Assembly: GCA_964611195.1 (NCBI GenBank)
Contig: CAZSXA010000018.1
Location: forward strand, 1 to 21,520
Reading direction: 5' to 3'
DNA: 21,520 bases
Source of the DNA: JADLGL01 sp964611195
GTDB taxonomy: Bacteria; Pseudomonadota; Alphaproteobacteria; Rhizobiales; Kaistiaceae
Shown here: positions 1 to 6,457 of the stretch, one piece after another
Numbering within the stretch: position 1 is the first letter of the stretch
How the letters are laid out: every line of letters starts with the position of its first letter
The notes under the pieces: generated by a model
Told to the model about the DNA's origin: nothing
The model's database searches: none
Seen by the model: only the letters and a program-made list of their open reading frames with translations
Position numbers and translations under genes: made by a program

Positions 1-26
1 CCCGATCCGCCACTCGGCGCATCGGG
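1..26 (-). terminator. Hairpin downstream of ispA, possible terminator
   Basis: CCCGAT at 1-6 pairs with ATCGGG at 21-26. An inner four-pair stem (8-11 with 16-19) closes a four-base loop, with a single C-C mismatch between the two stems. It lies about 50 bases past the ispA stop on the minus strand, where a terminator would be expected. The diagnostic T tract would fall outside the window, so this cannot be settled here. It could equally belong to a gene left of the window. Confidence 0.35.
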
Positions 27-76
27 CCCTTGCGCCACGACACAGTCAACAGCCGCGGCGCGGGAAACGGTGGAGA

Positions 77-967
77 TCAGCCGCGGGCGGCGACGAAGCG
101 GGTGGCGGCCAGCAGCGTTGTCGCGCGCTCGCCATAGGGCTCAAGCGCCGCCTCCGCCGCGGCAATGCGCTGGGCGAGGACTTCGCGGGCGCGCGCCTCG
201 CCGAGGAGGGCGACCAGCGTCGCCTTCTTCAACTCGGCATCGCGGCCCGTGGTCTTGCCGAGCGTCGCGGTGTCGCCGGAATGATCGAGGAGATCGTCGG
301 CGAGCTGGAACGCGCCACCGAGCGCGGCGCCGAATTCGGCGAGAGCGGTGCGGTCGTCATTGCCGGCGCCGGCAAGGATCGCCCCCGCCTCGGCGGCGAA
401 GCGGAAGAGCGCCCCGGTCTTCATCGCCTGCAGAGTGATGATCTCGCTCTCCCCGAGCTCCTTGCCCTCGCCGGCGAGGTCGAGCGCCTGGCCGCCGGCC
501 ATGCCGCCGATCCCGGCCGACCAGGCGAGCTTGGCGACGAGTTCGGCGCGGGCGGCGGAGTCCTCATGCGTCATCGGATCGGCGAGGATGTCGAAGGCGT
601 GGCTTTGCAGCGCGTCGCCGACAAGGATCGCCGTCGCCTCGTCGAAGGCGCGGTGGACGGTCGGTTTGCCGCGGCGAAGGTCGTCATCGTCCATCGCCGG
701 AAGGTCGTCATGGACGAGGCTGTAGGCGTGGATGCATTCGAGCGCCGCCGCGGCGTGAAGCACGCCGTCGCCTCCGGCGCCGAAGATCCGCGCCGATTCG
801 ATCAGCACGAAGGGCCGTAGGCGCTTGCCGCCGCCGAGGACGGCATAGCGCATCGCCTCGGCGAGCTGCTCCGGCCAGCCGGCGCGCCGGCGAAGGGCCG
901 CGTCGAGCACACCCTCGACGGCCTCGGCATTCTCCTTCAGGCGGGCGGCGAATCCGGCTTCGTCCAT
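77..967 (-). CDS. ispA: Farnesyl diphosphate synthase (short-chain polyprenyl synthetase)
   Basis: This cytosolic enzyme condenses dimethylallyl or geranyl diphosphate with isopentenyl diphosphate to farnesyl diphosphate, the precursor of undecaprenyl carrier lipid and quinone side chains. The 296-residue length is normal for the family. The first aspartate-rich motif is visible as HDDLPAMDDDDLRRG (D87, D88, D93) and the second as DDLLD (224-228). The substrate-binding GGGKRLRP lies at 45-52. The first motif and the preceding YSLV closely resemble E. coli IspA, which argues for a C15 rather than a longer-chain product. The ATG at 967 fits the family N-terminus. The gene is divergent from mtgA, with about 100 bases between the starts. 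In many Hyphomicrobiales ispA, mtgA and rpmF are neighbours (from memory). The product chain length is inferred, not proven. Confidence 0.93.
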   Translation of the reverse strand: MDEAGFAARLKENAEAVEGVLDAALRRRAGWPEQLAEAMRYAVLGGGKRLRPFVLIESARIFGAGGDGVLHAAAALECIHAYSLVHDDLPAMDDDDLRRGKPTVHRAFDEATAILVGDALQSHAFDILADPMTHEDSAARAELVAKLAWSAGIGGMAGGQALDLAGEGKELGESEIITLQAMKTGALFRFAAEAGAILAGAGNDDRTALAEFGAALGGAFQLADDLLDHSGDTATLGKTTGRDAELKKATLVALLGEARAREVLAQRIAAAEAALEPYGERATTLLAATRFVAARG

Positions 968-1068
968 CGCCCCATGGGATGCGGCGCGCGCGGCGTTCGG
1001 TCAAGCGGCGGGTGTTTGCGCGGCTTCGATGCTATGGCCGTCGAGCCGGCAGATCGGAGCAAGCGGGC

Positions 1069-1791
1069 GTGGCCAAGTCGGGCGAAAAAGCGAAAGGCGC
1101 GAAGCAGAAGAAGCCGCCGCGGGCGCGGCCGCTGTGGCTGCGCATCCTTCGCTGGGCCGCGCTCGTCGTCCTCGTCCTGGCGCTGATCCCGCTCCTGCTG
1201 ACGCCGCTCTACCGGGTGGTGCCGCCGATCTCGACAGTGATGATCTTCGAGGGCGTTGCCGGCGACGGAGCGCGGCGCGACTGGGTGCCGCTCGAGGATA
1301 TCTCGACCGACCTGGTCAAGGCGGTGATCTCCTCGGAGGACAATTTCTACTGCCGCCATCACGGCGTCGACTGGGGCGCGGTGCGCGAGGTGATCGAATC
1401 CGGCTCGCCGCGCGGCGCCTCGACGATCGCGATGCAGACGGCGCGCAACCTCTTCCTGTGGCGGAGCGGCGGCTGGGTGCGGAAGGCGCTGGAGGTGCCG
1501 ATCGCGCTCTACGCCAACCTCGTCCTCGGCAAGCGGCGGCTGATGGAGATCTATCTCAACATCGCCGAATGGGGCCCGGGCATCTTCGGCATCGAGGCGG
1601 CGGCGCAATATCATTTCGGCGTCGCGGCCGCCGACCTGTCGCCCGCCCAGTCGCGGCTCCTCGTGATCACGCTGCCGAACCCGACCGGGCGCGACCCGGC
1701 CAACCCGTCGTCGACGATGCTTCGGCTGTCGGAGATCATCGCCGGGCGCGTCGCCGACGGCGTCGGCACGGAATGCCTCGGCTTCTCGTGA
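1069..1791 (+). CDS. mtgA: Monofunctional biosynthetic peptidoglycan transglycosylase
   Basis: This membrane-anchored glycosyltransferase of family GT51 polymerises lipid II into glycan strands on the outer face of the inner membrane. From the chosen start it has 240 residues. They comprise a basic cytoplasmic tail, one transmembrane segment (about 22-45) and the GT51 domain. The domain carries ISSEDNFYCRHHGVDW with the catalytic Glu at 90, GASTIAMQ, and KRRLMEIYLNIAEWG. There is no penicillin-binding transpeptidase domain, which separates it from class A PBPs. I chose GTG at 1069 because GGAG at 1056-1059 sits nine bases upstream. The open frame extends to 979, but that adds 30 arginine-rich residues without a good ribosome site. 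It precedes rpmF in the same direction. Confidence 0.92.
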   Translation: MAKSGEKAKGAKQKKPPRARPLWLRILRWAALVVLVLALIPLLLTPLYRVVPPISTVMIFEGVAGDGARRDWVPLEDISTDLVKAVISSEDNFYCRHHGVDWGAVREVIESGSPRGASTIAMQTARNLFLWRSGGWVRKALEVPIALYANLVLGKRRLMEIYLNIAEWGPGIFGIEAAAQYHFGVAAADLSPAQSRLLVITLPNPTGRDPANPSSTMLRLSEIIAGRVADGVGTECLGFS

Positions 1792-1801
1792 GCATCGCCT
1801 C

Positions 1802-1830
1802 TGGCAATCCGCCCGAAGCGCCGCTATATA
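1802..1830 (+). promoter_or_regulatory. Putative sigma-70-type promoter of rpmF
   Basis: A GCTATATA box (TATATA at 1825-1830) matches the alphaproteobacterial -10 preference. A weak -35-like TGGCAA lies at 1802-1807 with a 17-base spacer. The predicted transcript would start about 25 bases before the rpmF ATG. The -35 is poor, so this is a moderate prediction. Confidence 0.45.
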
Positions 1831-1862
1831 GCGCGCCAATCACGAACACGACGGAGCCGATA

Positions 1863-2045
1863 ATGGCCGTTCCGAAGAAGAAGACCACCCAGTCGAAGCG
1901 CGGCATGCGCCGTTCGGCCGACGCGCTGAAGCGTCCTGTCTATGTCGAGGACAAGGATTCGGGCGAGTATCGCCGTCCGCATCACATCGACCTCAAGACC
2001 GGGATGTATCGCGGTCGGCAGATCCTGGAGCCCAAGGAGAACTAG
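1863..2045 (+). CDS. rpmF: 50S ribosomal protein L32
   Basis: This structural protein of the large ribosomal subunit has 60 residues, the usual size for alphaproteobacteria. It begins MAVPKKKTTQSKRGMRRSAD and ends with the conserved HHIDLKTGMYRGRQIL block. It has no cysteines, so it is the zinc-independent form typical of this class. GGAG at 1853-1856 lies six bases before the ATG. A strong intrinsic terminator follows at 2074-2105. The reading frame is open far upstream, but only the last 60 codons are the gene, as the ribosome site and family length show. It probably has its own promoter in addition to any read-through from mtgA. Confidence 0.97.
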   Translation: MAVPKKKTTQSKRGMRRSADALKRPVYVEDKDSGEYRRPHHIDLKTGMYRGRQILEPKEN

Positions 2046-2073
2046 GCTCCTCGGCACGCTCTGCCTGTTACAT

Positions 2074-2105
2074 GAAGGTCGGCCCCGTGCCGGCCTTCGC
2101 GTTTT
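2074..2105 (+). terminator. Rho-independent terminator of rpmF
   Basis: A ten-pair stem joins 2074-2083 (GAAGGTCGGC) to 2089-2098 (GCCGGCCTTC). It contains one G-U wobble and a five-base loop. TTTT follows at 2102-2105. It sits 29 bases after the rpmF stop and is the clearest intrinsic terminator in the window. Confidence 0.85.
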
Positions 2106-2191
2106 CGGGCCGATTCCTTCGCAAAAGCCTCATTGGTCGCGGAGCGATGAGCGGCTAGGATGGCCGCCACCGCCCGCGGAGGACTCCGGCC

Positions 2192-2623
2192 ATGGCCACG
2201 CTACGCGCCTTTCCGTTCACGCTTCTGACGCTGATCGCGTTCAACATCGTCATCCTCGCTTCCGATCCCGGCGTGTGGGGCAATGACCTCTTCGAGGTGA
2301 CGCTGTTCTCCGACGTCATCTGGCCGCTGACGAACGGCGACCTGATGGTCACCGTAGGGCTCCTCGTCCTCCTGATCGAGGTGCTGCGGGCCACAACCAT
2401 CCACACCAAGGCGATCACTAACCACCTCGTTTCGGTGGTCGTGCTGATCATCTACGCGATCGAGTTTGTGGTGGTTGAGGAGGCCGGCAACTCGACCTTC
2501 TTCATCCTGACCATGATCGCCCTGGTGGACGTCCTCGCCGGCATCGTCGTGACGATCAGGCTGGCAACGCGCGATTTCTCGGTCGATCGCGGCGCCGGCG
2601 GATATCCGCCTTTCGAGCAGTAG
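2192..2623 (+). CDS. Small integral membrane protein of unknown function (four predicted helices)
   Basis: I do not recognise a named family with confidence. The 143-residue protein has four hydrophobic stretches, at about 8-24, 51-66, 79-96 and 104-122. They are separated by short polar turns and followed by a short soluble tail. Acidic residues sit next to helices two and three (LIEVLRA, IEFVVVEEAG). That layout recalls small inner-membrane proteins with phosphate-starvation-inducible PsiE-like topology, but this is only a resemblance. GGAGGA at 2178-2183 precedes the ATG by eight bases, so translation is well supported. It stands alone between the rpmF terminator and the c-di-GMP gene. An imperfect GC-rich hairpin (2626-2644) follows the stop without a T tract. 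Confidence 0.75.
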   Translation: MATLRAFPFTLLTLIAFNIVILASDPGVWGNDLFEVTLFSDVIWPLTNGDLMVTVGLLVLLIEVLRATTIHTKAITNHLVSVVVLIIYAIEFVVVEEAGNSTFFILTMIALVDVLAGIVVTIRLATRDFSVDRGAGGYPPFEQ

Positions 2624-2742
2624 CGGCCGGCGCCCAAGGCCGGCGAAGAAGATTTAAAGCCTTTGCTGCTCTGTTGAGCCGGCTTGGCCGGTTTCGGGGG
2701 CGCTATTTGCCACCTCCGGCGTGACCCAGAGGGGATGGGGCC

Positions 2743-4470
2743 TTGGCCGGCAGCACGCCGCATTCTGCACTGCCTCTTCAGCCGGAATCGGACGGTTCCG
2801 GCCGCTATAGCGACGCCATTGCGCTGCTGTCGTCCCTCGGCGAGGTCGCCTATCGCTGGTCGATAGACGACGACCGCCTCCACTGGGATGGCGACGTCCA
2901 GTCGGTCCTGGGCGTTCCGGCCGACGAAATCGACAGCGGCAGGCGCTATGCCGCCTTGCACGACCCCGACAACAGCTCGAGCCGACACGACGCGGTGTTT
3001 GGCGGCGAGTCGGCCGATCGCGGCGGCGGCGTTCCCTACCGGGTTGAGTACGGTCTGAAGCCCGGCGGTTCGGATGGTCCGACGATCTGGGTGGAGGATT
3101 TCGGCCGCTGGTATGGCGATGGCTGGCCGAGCCCCAGACGGGCCGTCGGCGTCATCCGCGTCGTCAACGACCGACGCGAGCGCGAGCAACGGCTCCTCTT
3201 CCGCTCCTCCTATGACGAGCTGACCGGCTTCTACAATCGCGCCAGGCTGATCGAGATCCTCGAGGAGACGCTTGGGGCGGTGCAGCGGATCCGCGGCTCG
3301 GCTGCGTTCCTGCTGCTGGCTATCGATTCCTTCCGGCTCATCAACGATTGCTACGGCTTCGACGTCGGCGACCAGGTTCTGGCGGTCATCGCCAAGCGCG
3401 TTGCCTCAAAGCTTCGCGGCACCGATGCCCTCGGGCGTTTCTCCGGCAACAAGATCGGACTCGTCATGCGCGAGGCGGACGACGCCACGATGGCGGTCGC
3501 GGCGCAGCGTTTCATCGACGCCGCGCGCCATGAGGTTGTCACCATCGACCATGGCGCGATCGCCGTCTCGATCTCGATCGGCGGCGTCACGCTGCCGCGG
3601 AATGCCGGCACCGTCGGCCAGGCGACGGCGCGCGCCGAGGAAGCGCTGCATCAGGCGCGGCTCAGCGGGCCGGGACGTTTCCGCCCGTTCGTCTATTCGC
3701 GCGACCGGCAGGCGGAGCGGCAGGCGAATGCCGCCCTCTCGACGGAACTGATTGGCGCGCTGAATGAGCAGCGTTTCTGCCTGGCGCTGCAGCCGATCGT
3801 CGACGCCAAGACGAAAGAGCCGCATCTCTATGAATGCCTGCTGAGGCTGCGGAAGACAGGCGGCGAAATCGTCGAGGCCGGCTCGTTCATGCCGCTCACC
3901 GACCGGCTCGGCCTGTCGCGTCTCCTCGATCGGCGGGCGCTTGAGCTCGCCCTCCGGCTTCTGGAGGAGCGTTCCGATCTGAAGCTTTCGGTCAACGTCA
4001 GCGCCGACACGCTGACCGACCGCGACTGGCTGGCGGAGCTCGACCGCGCCGCGACGATCCGGCCCGACCTTTGCGCGAGGCTCGTCGTCGAGATCACCGA
4101 ATCGACCGCCATTCGCAACATGGACGAGGCGGTCCGCTTCATCGGCGCCGTCAGGGGCATGGGCTGCACCGTGGCGATGGACGATTTCGGGGCCGGCTAT
4201 TCCTCGTTCCGGAACCTTCGCGAGCTGGCGATCGACATGGTCAAGATCGACGGCAAATACGTCGTCAAGCTTGCCGAGGACGAGGACGATCAGGTCTTCG
4301 TCAAAGCCCTTCTGCAGCTCACGCGGCATCTCGGCCTCAAGACCGTGGCCGAATGGGTACGCGACGCCGAATCGGCGGCGCTGCTGGCGTCGTGGGGTGT
4401 CGACTGCTTGCAGGGCGACTTCACCGGTACGCCGCTCCTCGAAGATGGCGGCACAGCGCCGTCGGCGTGA
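2743..4470 (+). CDS. PAS-GGDEF-EAL protein, probable c-di-GMP phosphodiesterase with degenerate GGDEF
   Basis: This 575-residue cytosolic signalling enzyme probably hydrolyses cyclic di-GMP to pGpG. A PAS-like sensor lies at about 30-145 (YRWSIDDDRLHWDG, then an IRVVNDRREREQ linker). A GGDEF domain at 155-315 has the active-site loop replaced by SGNKI (234-238), so diguanylate cyclase activity is unlikely. The EAL domain at 330-568 keeps the residues expected for catalysis: E364 (in ECL), N418, E450, D480-D481 in DDFGAGYSS, K501, E537 and Q557. No transmembrane segment is visible. The start is TTG at 2743, with AGAGGGG eight bases upstream. An in-frame stop at 2722 leaves no earlier start. 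The degenerate GGDEF may bind GTP as a regulator, which is inference. It converges on bolA with a four-base gap. Confidence 0.9.
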   Translation: MAGSTPHSALPLQPESDGSGRYSDAIALLSSLGEVAYRWSIDDDRLHWDGDVQSVLGVPADEIDSGRRYAALHDPDNSSSRHDAVFGGESADRGGGVPYRVEYGLKPGGSDGPTIWVEDFGRWYGDGWPSPRRAVGVIRVVNDRREREQRLLFRSSYDELTGFYNRARLIEILEETLGAVQRIRGSAAFLLLAIDSFRLINDCYGFDVGDQVLAVIAKRVASKLRGTDALGRFSGNKIGLVMREADDATMAVAAQRFIDAARHEVVTIDHGAIAVSISIGGVTLPRNAGTVGQATARAEEALHQARLSGPGRFRPFVYSRDRQAERQANAALSTELIGALNEQRFCLALQPIVDAKTKEPHLYECLLRLRKTGGEIVEAGSFMPLTDRLGLSRLLDRRALELALRLLEERSDLKLSVNVSADTLTDRDWLAELDRAATIRPDLCARLVVEITESTAIRNMDEAVRFIGAVRGMGCTVAMDDFGAGYSSFRNLRELAIDMVKIDGKYVVKLAEDEDDQVFVKALLQLTRHLGLKTVAEWVRDAESAALLASWGVDCLQGDFTGTPLLEDGGTAPSA

Positions 4471-4474
4471 CGGT

Positions 4475-4738
4475 TCAGGGCGTCCGGGCCTCGATGGCGA
4501 GCGCGTGGACGCCGCCGGAGAGCTCGCTCGCCAGCGCCTCGTTGACCGCGCGATGGACCGCGACGCGGCTCATCCCGGCAAAGGCATCCGCGACGATGCG
4601 CACGCGGAAGTGCGTCTCGCCGCCCTCGCGCCAGCCCGAATGACCCTTGTGCTGATCGGACTCGTCGACCACCTCCAGCGTCTCTGGCTGGAAGGTGTCT
4701 TCGAGCGTGGTGATGATTCGGTCGCGGACGACGCCCAT
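4475..4738 (-). CDS. bolA: BolA family protein
   Basis: This small cytosolic protein of the BolA/YrbA family typically pairs with a monothiol glutaredoxin to handle [2Fe-2S] clusters and iron signalling. In E. coli BolA also affects morphology. The 87-residue length is typical. The core has the family pattern: an N-terminal helix, DESDQHKGHSGW, the strand HFRVRIVADAF, and the helix VHRAVNEALASEL with the invariant His proposed as a cluster ligand. AGGAGA sits ten bases before the ATG on the minus strand. It is divergent from the J-domain gene. Whether it is BolA proper or a BolA-like paralogue (IbaG type) cannot be decided by eye. Confidence 0.9.
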   Translation of the reverse strand: MGVVRDRIITTLEDTFQPETLEVVDESDQHKGHSGWREGGETHFRVRIVADAFAGMSRVAVHRAVNEALASELSGGVHALAIEARTP

Positions 4739-4765
4739 ATTGCTATTGTCTCCTGCGTCAACGCC

Positions 4766-4794
4766 TTGCCCGACAAAGGCACGGCCAGCATAAT
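4766..4794 (+). promoter_or_regulatory. Predicted sigma-70 promoter of the J-domain gene, giving a leaderless transcript
   Basis: TTGCCC at 4766-4771 and CATAAT at 4789-4794 are separated by exactly 17 bases. The expected start site, seven bases past the -10, is the A of the ATG at 4801. No Shine-Dalgarno sequence precedes that ATG (the bases are CTCCTC), which agrees with leaderless initiation. Confidence 0.6.
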
Positions 4795-4800
4795 CTCCTC

Positions 4801-5403
4801 ATGAAGCTCGATTCAAAATACTTCGACCGCATCCGGATCAAGCCGGAGCGCGCCGAGCCGAAGGAGGCGCCGCGCTGCGAGTGGCGCGGCTGCCGCAATG
4901 CCGGCGGCTATCGGGCGCCCAAGGGCCGGATGCGGGAAGGCGAGTATTTCAATTTCTGTCTCGAGCATGTCAGGGAGTACAACAAGGCCTACAACTACTT
5001 CTCCGGCATGGCTGACGACGAGATCGTGGCCTATCGGAACGCCTCGGCGACCGGCCACCGGCCGACCTGGGCAATGGGCGCGCGCGGCGGCAAGCCCGAG
5101 GGGGGTACGCACACCACGGCCTCGACGGAAGAGATCCGCGACGTCTTTGGCCTCTTCGACGGCCTTGGCCGCGAGTTCGAGCCGGAGAAGCCCAAGCAGC
5201 GCCCGCTCCGCAATCTCGAGCGGCGCTCGTTCGCGGTGCTCGACCTTGAGGGCTTCGAACCGGCCGAGGAGATCAAGGCCCGGTTCAAGACGCTGGTGAA
5301 GCGGCTTCACCCGGACGCCAATGGCGGCGACCGCGGATCGGAAGACAAACTCCGCGAAATCATCCAGGCCTACAACCATCTCAAGGCCGCCGGCTTCTGC
5401 TAG
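4801..5403 (+). CDS. DnaJ-domain protein with C-terminal J domain and putative N-terminal metal site
   Basis: This 200-residue protein has a J domain at its C-terminus (about 143-197) with the HPD motif at 170-172. It should therefore stimulate an Hsp70 such as DnaK. Unlike DnaJ it has no G/F region and no CxxCxGxG zinc repeats. The N-terminal region instead has C26-X4-C31 and C53-X2-H56, a plausible zinc-binding set, followed by YNKAYNYF. A charged, variable linker lies at about 95-140. It sits 58 bases before cobS in the same direction. This neighbourhood is common in Hyphomicrobiales (from memory) and might mean a role in assembling the cobaltochelatase, which is inference. The ATG is the first start available after the predicted promoter and has no ribosome site. 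Confidence 0.88.
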   Translation: MKLDSKYFDRIRIKPERAEPKEAPRCEWRGCRNAGGYRAPKGRMREGEYFNFCLEHVREYNKAYNYFSGMADDEIVAYRNASATGHRPTWAMGARGGKPEGGTHTTASTEEIRDVFGLFDGLGREFEPEKPKQRPLRNLERRSFAVLDLEGFEPAEEIKARFKTLVKRLHPDANGGDRGSEDKLREIIQAYNHLKAAGFC

Positions 5404-5461
5404 GAAGCCGTAACAGAACGCAAAGCCGGGCCCTTCGTTCGGATTGGGCCCAGGAGGCGAC

Positions 5462-6448
5462 ATGGCAGTGACAGAAGAAGCGCGCCCGGACCTTCCCGAC
5501 ATGAAGGTCTCGGTCAGACAGGTTTTCGGGATCGATAGCGACCTTGAGGTTCCCGCCTATTCGGAGGAGACCGAGCACGTCCCGGACCTCGACGAGGACT
5601 ACATCTTCGACCGTCAGACGACGCTCGCGATCCTTGCCGGCTTTGCCCACAACCGCCGCGTCATGGTCACCGGCTATCACGGCACCGGCAAGTCGACCCA
5701 TATCGAGCAGGTCGCGGCGCGGCTCAATTGGCCGCTCGTTCGCGTCAATCTCGACAGCCACATCTCGCGCATCGATCTCATCGGCAAGGATGCCATCGTC
5801 GTGCGCGACGGGCAGCAGGTCACCGAGTTCCGCGATGGCATCCTGCCCTGGGCGCTGCAGACCAACACGGCGCTGGTGTTCGACGAATATGACGCCGGCC
5901 GCGCCGACGTGATGTTCGTCATCCAGCGCGTGCTCGAGGTGTCCGGCCGGCTTACGCTGCTCGATCAGACCAAGGTCATTCGCCCGCATCCGGCTTTCCG
6001 CCTGTTCGCGACCGCGAACACGGTCGGGCTCGGCGATACGTCCGGGCTCTATCACGGCACCCAGCAGATCAATCAGGGCCAGATGGACCGCTGGTCGATC
6101 GTCGTCACGCTCAACTACCTGCCGCACGATCAGGAAGTCGACATCGTGCTCGCCAAGGCACCGGCCTATCGCGACGAGAAGGGCCGCGACATCGTCTCGA
6201 AGATGGTGCGCGTCGCCGACCTGACGCGGAACGCCTTCATCAATGGCGATCTGTCGACCGTGATGAGCCCCAGAACGGTGATGATGTGGGCCGAGAACGC
6301 GTCGATCTTCGATGATGTCGGCTTTGCATTCCGGGTGACGTTCCTCAACAAATGCGACGAGGCCGAGCAGGCGATCGTCGCCGAGTTCTATCAGCGCTGT
6401 TTCGGCGAGGAGCTGCCTGAATCGGCCGCCAACGTCGCGCTCTCGTAA
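5462..6448 (+). CDS. cobS: Aerobic cobaltochelatase subunit CobS (AAA+ ATPase)
   Basis: CobS is the AAA+ ATPase subunit of the CobN-CobS-CobT complex, which inserts cobalt into hydrogenobyrinate a,c-diamide in aerobic cobalamin synthesis. From the ATG at 5462 the protein has 328 residues, the family norm. Walker A is GYHGTGKST (71-79) and Walker B is ALVFDEYD (137-144). Sensor and arginine-finger regions follow (FATANTVGLGD, MDRWSIVV). A perfect AGGAGG at 5452-5457 lies four bases before this ATG. The TTG six codons earlier (5444) is therefore rejected. A GGGCCC/GGGCCC hairpin abuts the ribosome site. cobT begins nine bases after the stop, so the two are translated from one message. The product resembles MoxR-type ATPases, but cobT next door fixes the identity. 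Confidence 0.95.
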   Translation: MAVTEEARPDLPDMKVSVRQVFGIDSDLEVPAYSEETEHVPDLDEDYIFDRQTTLAILAGFAHNRRVMVTGYHGTGKSTHIEQVAARLNWPLVRVNLDSHISRIDLIGKDAIVVRDGQQVTEFRDGILPWALQTNTALVFDEYDAGRADVMFVIQRVLEVSGRLTLLDQTKVIRPHPAFRLFATANTVGLGDTSGLYHGTQQINQGQMDRWSIVVTLNYLPHDQEVDIVLAKAPAYRDEKGRDIVSKMVRVADLTRNAFINGDLSTVMSPRTVMMWAENASIFDDVGFAFRVTFLNKCDEAEQAIVAEFYQRCFGEELPESAANVALS

Positions 6449-6457
6449 GAGCCTCGC

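Noticed and set aside
1029..1862. Upstream open extension of the rpmF frame through mtgA
   Set aside because: L32 is 60 residues with its own ribosome site; the extension is the mtgA shadow frame.
3406..4329. 307-codon minus-strand open frame opposite the EAL domain
   Set aside because: The EAL catalytic residues on the plus strand fix the coding strand.
5404..5461. Cobalamin riboswitch upstream of cobS
   Set aside because: The spacer is only 58 bases and shows no B12-box-like conserved core, so a cobalamin aptamer cannot fit.
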